Below are positions 59,931 to 64,000 of a stretch of 64,000 bases of DNA, in pieces. The stretch is taken from the NCBI GenBank assembly GCA_021779375.1, contig JAJYAT010000002.1, forward strand, positions 1-64,000. The letters run 5' to 3'. The translations under genes were made by a program, and so were the position numbers. Every line of letters begins with the position of its first letter. The first letter of the stretch is position 1. This DNA is from a bacterium (GTDB lineage: Bacteria; Patescibacteriota; Gracilibacteria; JAHISY01). Below the pieces are notes generated by a model. That model did no database searches. It saw only the letters and a list, made by a program, of their open reading frames with translations, and was not told the origin of the DNA.

Positions 59931-60710
59931 TTAAAGGTTATGCGCCATTCTTTCAAGATTTTTAGCCAAAGCACTTTCAAGCTTTTTCTTCCAAGTTTTC
60001 AAAAGACGACCCTGACTCAGATTGGAAATAAAAATTTGCAACTTGCCGGCGAATTTACCAATCCGTTCATCGCCATTTTGGGCGGTGTCCACGAAAAAAA
60101 CTCTTTGCTCATTTTGGTCCGGCTTGTCGGCAATCATGATATTACTGGTATAGCGCGGATCGGCAAGCGCTCCTCCCACAGCCGCTCGGAATTTCGCGCG
60201 TCGCGGAGTACGCAACAAATCGGGTCTGGGTAAATTCTCTCTTTTGTGTTTGGCTAAAATCGCTTCCAAAAGATTTACTAATTCCAAAAGCTGACGAACG
60301 ACTTCTGTGTCAGAATAAAGCTCTTGATCTGTAATTTGATCCAAGGCTTTACCGGCGATAAAAGGCTGCAAATGATACGCTTGCGGCTCAGTCTCAGGAT
60401 TATCCCGAGCAATGAAATGGAAAGTTGGCGGCAGGAATTTTTGGAATCCTGGGAAACTTTTTAGTAAATTATAGAAATTTACATTTTGAGCCAAAACACT
60501 TTGAACCTCTGATCTTGTTTTAATTTTCAGCCGTTTTAAAACTATTTCTGATTTCGACCCATCCTTTGTTTCGACTGCGACTCGCGAAACATGCGACCAG
60601 CCCATGCTGTCAGCTGGCTGGGCCCCCTTAATTTTAAGCGGCAAAACATTCCCCTCAGAAAAACTATCGGCTGGCGGCTTCCTATCTTTTTCGGATAAAT
60701 ATGAAGGCAT
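59931..60710 (-). CDS. Kinase-fold-like hypothetical protein
   Basis: 259 aa, AT-rich. The order of motifs recalls a protein or aminoglycoside kinase: a strand with Lys (SKSEIVLKRLK), a hinge-like QPFIAGKALDQI, then TSNIMI and VFFVDTAQNG at the positions of the catalytic-loop Asn and the metal Asp. The usual HGD/HRD triad is replaced by ADPRYTSN, so it may be a pseudokinase. This assignment is tentative. Confidence 0.5.
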   Translation of the reverse strand: MPSYLSEKDRKPPADSFSEGNVLPLKIKGAQPADSMGWSHVSRVAVETKDGSKSEIVLKRLKIKTRSEVQSVLAQNVNFYNLLKSFPGFQKFLPPTFHFIARDNPETEPQAYHLQPFIAGKALDQITDQELYSDTEVVRQLLELVNLLEAILAKHKRENLPRPDLLRTPRRAKFRAAVGGALADPRYTSNIMIADKPDQNEQRVFFVDTAQNGDERIGKFAGKLQIFISNLSQGRLLKTWKKKLESALAKNLERMAHNL

Positions 60711-60848
60711 CGCAAAAATTATTCTCTTCTATTTTACAATTATAGAACTAATTTGTCAAAAAATAAAAATCGGCGAACTCAGTCTTATTCTTTCAAGATT
60801 TGATTTTTGAGCTAAATTTTTGCACAATGAACGCAAGCAATTTCGCTG

Positions 60849-61769
60849 ATGGAAAGCACTCCCAAACCAATCGCACACAAAAATTTGAAGTGGTACGATT
60901 TTCCTAAACCGGATCAATCGATCATTGATTTTCTCGCAAAAAAATTCAAATTCCATCCGCTCGATCTCGAGGACTGCCTCACCGAGATTCAGCGACCGAA
61001 GATCGACGAATATTCGAATTACCTTTTTATCGTTCTGCATTTTCCGATCTGGAGTCAGCGGACGCGGCAAATCACGACTGAGGAAGTCGATATTTTCATC
61101 GGTCAAAGTTTCGTAATTACACTACACAACGACGCGCTCCCACCGCTCGAAAAAATTCGCACCGCCTGCCAAAAAAAATCCGGTCGTGAAAAATACTTCA
61201 AACGCGGCAGCGGCTATTTTTTGTACGAATTGACGAGTGAACTCTTCGATTATTGTTTTCCGATCATCGATAAATTGTGGCAACAAGTCAGCTCAATCGA
61301 GCGGGACGTTTTCGATCAAGAAGGCATGCGCGACCTCCTAAAAGACATTATGTTGCTGAAAAAAAACATCATTACTTTTCGAAGAATTCTGCAACCGGAA
61401 CGTCCGGTCGTCTCTGCTCTCGAGCACAAAAATAAAAAATTCTTGCCGGAAAAACTGGAAGTTTATTTCGACGATGTCGTGGATAAGATTGAAAAACAAT
61501 GGAATTCGCTCGACTCACTGAAAGAAGTCGCCGAGACTTTGCAAGATGCAAATGAGAGCTTGATCTCGCACCGCAGCGGCGAGACAATCAAAATCCTCAC
61601 GATTTTCAGTGTAATTATGCTGCCACTCACTTTGATTTCCGGAATCTTCGGCATGAATGTCACCGTGCCACTTCAAGAAAGTCCAGTCGCATTTCTCACA
61701 ATCTCCGGCGTGATGCTGGCAACTGTCGTCTCCATGCTGGCATATTTTCGCTGGAAAAAATGGTGGTAG
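60849..61769 (+). CDS. corA: CorA-family magnesium/cobalt transporter
   Basis: 306 aa: a cytoplasmic alpha/beta and long-helix domain, then two transmembrane helices at the C-terminus with the pore signature GMN (IFGMNVTVPL). It is a homopentameric Mg2+ channel by family. The start is ATG at 60849. Confidence 0.94.
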   Translation: MESTPKPIAHKNLKWYDFPKPDQSIIDFLAKKFKFHPLDLEDCLTEIQRPKIDEYSNYLFIVLHFPIWSQRTRQITTEEVDIFIGQSFVITLHNDALPPLEKIRTACQKKSGREKYFKRGSGYFLYELTSELFDYCFPIIDKLWQQVSSIERDVFDQEGMRDLLKDIMLLKKNIITFRRILQPERPVVSALEHKNKKFLPEKLEVYFDDVVDKIEKQWNSLDSLKEVAETLQDANESLISHRSGETIKILTIFSVIMLPLTLISGIFGMNVTVPLQESPVAFLTISGVMLATVVSMLAYFRWKKWW

Positions 61770-61824
61770 GAAATCGGTAGTTAATAGTTGATAGTTTTTA
61801 GAAAAAACAAAAAATCCCGCGTGC

Positions 61825-61839
61825 GATTCCGATGGAATC
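61825..61839. repeat. Small hairpin after corA
   Basis: GATTCC-GAT-GGAATC, without a T-run. It is preceded by a ggtagttaatagttgatag low-complexity tract that follows the corA stop. Confidence 0.4.
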
Positions 61840-61941
61840 ACTTTTGGCAGGATTATTTGCAATCTAAGATTTGCTACTTGTGTATTTTAGCCGCGCACTT
61901 AAATTTAGGCAATTTTGGAAGTAAAAACATTTTTAACAATC

Positions 61942-61988
61942 TTTTTACATATTTTCCACCTGAATTTATTGATTTTTTACATATTTCC
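61942..61988 (+). promoter_or_regulatory. Direct repeat upstream of lexA, candidate operator
   Basis: TTTTTACATATTTTCC at 61942-61957 and TTTTTACATATTTCC at 61974-61988 are 32 bp apart (about three helical turns), just upstream of the lexA start. This is a plausible autoregulatory LexA site in a lineage whose SOS box is not known. I find no copy before recA. Confidence 0.45.
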
Positions 61989-62004
61989 GTTAAATTGCTG
62001 ACAA

Positions 62005-62631
62005 ATGCTAACCACCCGCCAAAATCGCTTCCTCGAGTTGCTGCGCAACTTCATCGCGCTGCACGGCGACTCCCCGACGCTCGCCGAGATGAAAGTTTGG
62101 ATGGAAGAAAACGACTGGGGCGAAGTCTCGAGCCTGAATAGCGTGAAACAATATCTCGACGCTTTGGTGAGCAAAGGCTTCATCGCACGCGAAAGCAAAA
62201 AGCGCGGCATCACACTCGTCGACGATAAACTCAGTACACAAAAAATCCCACTCATTGATTCGCGCGTTTCTTGTGGCAGCGCGACCAATTTGCTCGAAGA
62301 CGATGCCTGTGACTTTCTCGAAGTTTCGAAAAAATTGATTCGTAGTTTTGAAAAAGTTTTTGCCTTCCGCTGCGAAGGCGACTCGATGAATCAGGCCGGC
62401 ATCGACGACGGCGATTATGTCCTAGTCCGACCTGAGACACATGACGTACGCGATGGTGATTTGGTTTTGGCAAGTGTGAATGACTGCGGCGTAGTCAAGA
62501 AATTCAAACGTGCTGGCGAGACAATCTCACTCCTGCCCCAGAGCTCGAACCCAATTCATAAACCAATCTATCTGCACGCGAGTGACAATGGCGCGATTGT
62601 CGGCAAAGTGCTGAGCATTTTGAAGAACTAA
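62005..62631 (+). CDS. lexA: LexA repressor
   Basis: SOS repressor cleaved when RecA is activated. 208 aa: an N-terminal winged helix (LTTRQNRFLELLRNFIALHG to SLNSVKQYLDALVSKGFI) and an S24 peptidase domain with the nucleophile in CEGDSMNQAGI and Lys in CGVVKKFKR. The cleavage site seems to be Cys-Gly (SRVSCGSAT), as in UmuD, rather than the usual Ala-Gly. The recognition helix differs from E. coli LexA. recA lies 620 bp downstream. Confidence 0.93.
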   Translation: MLTTRQNRFLELLRNFIALHGDSPTLAEMKVWMEENDWGEVSSLNSVKQYLDALVSKGFIARESKKRGITLVDDKLSTQKIPLIDSRVSCGSATNLLEDDACDFLEVSKKLIRSFEKVFAFRCEGDSMNQAGIDDGDYVLVRPETHDVRDGDLVLASVNDCGVVKKFKRAGETISLLPQSSNPIHKPIYLHASDNGAIVGKVLSILKN

Positions 62632-62673
62632 GAACTAAGAACTAAGGATTAAGGATTAAGTTAACTAATTTAA

Positions 62674-63030
62674 ATGCAAACATTCAAAGACTTAAAAGTC
62701 TGGGCAAAAGCACATAATTTGGTTTTAAGCATCTACGGAATTACAGGAAAATTTCCAAGCGAAGAAAAATTCGGGTTAACTTCACAAATTCGCAGAGCTG
62801 CCGTCTCGATTCCCTCAAACATTGTGGAAGGTTTCAAAAGAAAAACTAAAAATGATTCTCTGCACTTTTACACTATTTCTGAAGGAAGTCTGGAAGAAAT
62901 CAAGTATCAAACTTTGCTAGCAAAAGATTTGAAATACATCTCGACAACAGCCTATGAAGAAATTATTTCGCAAGCCGAAGAAGTTGGAAAAATGCTAAAT
63001 GGATTTAAAAAGGCAATCTTAAAAAATTAA
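62674..63030 (+). CDS. Four-helix bundle protein (23S rRNA intervening-sequence type)
   Basis: 118 aa with the family pattern FKDLKVWAKAHNLVLSIY, LTSQIRRAAVSIPSNIVEGF and the late LLAKDLKYIS helix. The function is unknown; relatives occur in rRNA intervening sequences and as free genes. It is bracketed by degenerate aaggattaagg and ttaatccttac tracts in opposite orientation, which suggests it moved here as a unit. Confidence 0.88.
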   Translation: MQTFKDLKVWAKAHNLVLSIYGITGKFPSEEKFGLTSQIRRAAVSIPSNIVEGFKRKTKNDSLHFYTISEGSLEEIKYQTLLAKDLKYISTTAYEEIISQAEEVGKMLNGFKKAILKN

Positions 63031-63077
63031 TCCTTACAAACTTATTTCTTAATCCTTACCAACTTAATCCTCGTCCC

Positions 63078-63218
63078 ATGCAAACCGAATTCACCTTCAA
63101 ATCAAGCGAAATCAAGCAACCCAGCGACTTTTTTTCAATTCAGAAAGCGCAACTAATCCTGACTTTACTCTCGCTCGCAGTCGCCTTTTTCGCCATTTTG
63201 GAATTGTCGATTTCCTAA
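63078..63218 (+). CDS. Small single-helix membrane protein (46 aa) before recA
   Basis: Absent from the ORF track. ATG 63078 to TAA 63216-63218 encodes a polar start (MQTEFTFKSSEIKQP) and one hydrophobic helix (LILTLLSLAVAFFAILEL). It sits between the four-helix-bundle gene and recA in the same direction, so it may be SOS-linked in the manner of small membrane cell-division inhibitors. That role is speculative. Confidence 0.5.
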   Translation: MQTEFTFKSSEIKQPSDFFSIQKAQLILTLLSLAVAFFAILELSIS

Positions 63219-63254
63219 TTTTTTATTTAAACTAAAACCACTAATCCCCTCACC

Positions 63255-64000
63255 ATGGACGACAACAAAAGAAAAGCGCTCGAAGCCGCACTCGGACAAA
63301 TCTCGAAAAATTTTGGCGAGGGTGCAATCATGCGACTCGGCGAAGCAAAACGCATCAATGTCGCGACTATTCCGACTGGTTCAATTTCACTCGACCTCGC
63401 GCTCGGCGGTGGCTTGCCGAAAGGTCGCGTGATTGAAATTTATGGTCCGGAGAGCTCTGGCAAAACGACACTCTCGCTGCACGTCATTTCAGAATTCCAG
63501 AAAGCCGGCGGTCAAGCCGCTTTCGTCGATGCCGAACACGCGCTCGACCCAGAATACGCTGCGCACATCGGCGTCGATGTCGACAACCTGCTGATTTCCC
63601 AACCAGACACCGGTGAGCAAGCACTCGAAATCGTGGAAACTTTGGTGCGCTCCAGCGCGGTCGACGTAATCGTAATCGACTCAGTCGCGGCGCTCACGCC
63701 ACGCGCAGAGATAGAAGGCGAAATGGGCGGATCGTTGCCTGGACTACAAGCGCGCCTGATGAGCCAAGCCTTGCGCAAGCTGACTGCCATCGTCGCGAAA
63801 TCTGGGACGACTTTGATTTTCTTGAATCAGCTTCGTATGAAAATCGGCGTGATGTTCGGTAATCCCGAGACCACAAGCGGCGGTAATGCGCTGAAATTTT
63901 ATGCTTCAGTGCGCCTCGACATCCGCCGCACAGGTAAGATCGATACCGGCACCGGCGATGCGAAACAAACCATCGGCAACTCGACGCGCGTGAAAGTCGT
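63255..64000 (+). CDS. recA: Recombinase RecA (5' part, runs off the window)
   Basis: Strand-exchange ATPase and LexA co-protease. The first 248 codons are present. Walker A is GPESSGKTT, Walker [11 protein letters not shown]; the L1 region reads [21 protein letters not shown] in part, [19 protein letters not shown] holds motif L2, and [14 protein letters not shown] follows. It is missing from the ORF track because its stop lies beyond 64000. The leader before ATG 63255 is A/T-rich with no clear operator. Confidence 0.97.
   Translation, partial: MDDNKRKALEAALGQISKNFGEGAIMRLGEAKRINVATIPTGSISLDLALGGGLPKGRVIEIYGPESSGKTTLSLHVISEFQKAGGQAAFVDAEHALDPEYAAHIGVDVDNLLISQPDTGEQALEIVETLVRSSAVDVIVIDSVAALTPRAEIEGEMGGSLPGLQARLMSQALRKLTAIVAKSGTTLIFLNQLRMKIGVMFGNPETTSGGNALKFYASVRLDIRRTGKIDTGTGDAKQTIGNSTRVKV

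Overview
The window reads as a chromosome segment of a small-genome bacterium of the Patescibacteria/CPR type. A Peregrinibacteria-like lineage would fit, because leu, arg, trp and shikimate genes are present, but this is inference and no marker here settles it. Genes are densely packed on both strands. TGA is used as stop (for example at the pth/trpD junction), so UGA is not recoded. Start codons are often GTG or TTG, and Shine-Dalgarno sequences are scarce. rpsF is followed directly by rpsR with no ssb or rplI between them. There is no rRNA and no CRISPR array. Four tRNAs are present: fMet(CAT), Thr(GGT), Leu(CAA) and Leu(CAG).

Layout. 0-10 kb: tilS, infC-rpmI-rplT, a DJ-1/PfpI protein, rplO-secY plus two small genes, then mltG-ybaB on the minus strand, and rpsB-DUF4870-tsf. 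10-15 kb: U32 peptidase (TrhP/YegQ type) overlapping aroD, a 236-bp class foldback repeat, dus, a promoter-driven structured RNA of about 320 nt, a 1-kb AT-rich insert next to tRNA-fMet, and metF. 15-25 kb: dprA, argG, and a cell-surface block made of a secreted protein, an SLH-domain protein and a YadA-head-like adhesin. 25-38 kb: aspS fused to a YbaK-type domain, an NrnA-like DHH enzyme, rpsF-rpsR, tRNA-Thr-rplU, an M23 peptidase, hsp20, thyX, valS-cysE. 38-50 kb: two GT2 glycosyltransferases; leuD translationally coupled to a large ATP-grasp/aspartyl-protease/DUF1704 fusion; a leucine-rich leader peptide and attenuator before leuA; an 812-aa putative wall hydrolase with lytic transglycosylase and M15-like motifs; and a one-piece class I fumarase. 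50-64 kb: yqeY, obgE, a second copy of the foldback repeat, pth-trpD-ferredoxin, HD-GYP-uvrD, a RAYT-type transposase, tspO, rluA-family synthase, corA, lexA, a four-helix-bundle protein and the 5' part of recA.

Several patterns run through the whole window. (1) Many genes carry a TAAAAT-like -10 box exactly 6-7 nt before the start codon, so their mRNAs are probably leaderless. This holds for ATG, GTG and TTG starts on both strands. (2) Perfect 20-38 bp palindromes sit in frame inside protein-coding genes (three in the fumarase, one in uvrD, one in the RAYT gene itself) and also in spacers. (3) A second, AT-rich class of unrecognised genes is scattered among the housekeeping genes. The findings I would check first are the leu attenuator, the ligase/protease fusion, the in-frame palindromes with the RAYT gene, the unidentified ncRNA beside a tRNA-flanked insert, and the leaderless promoter rule.
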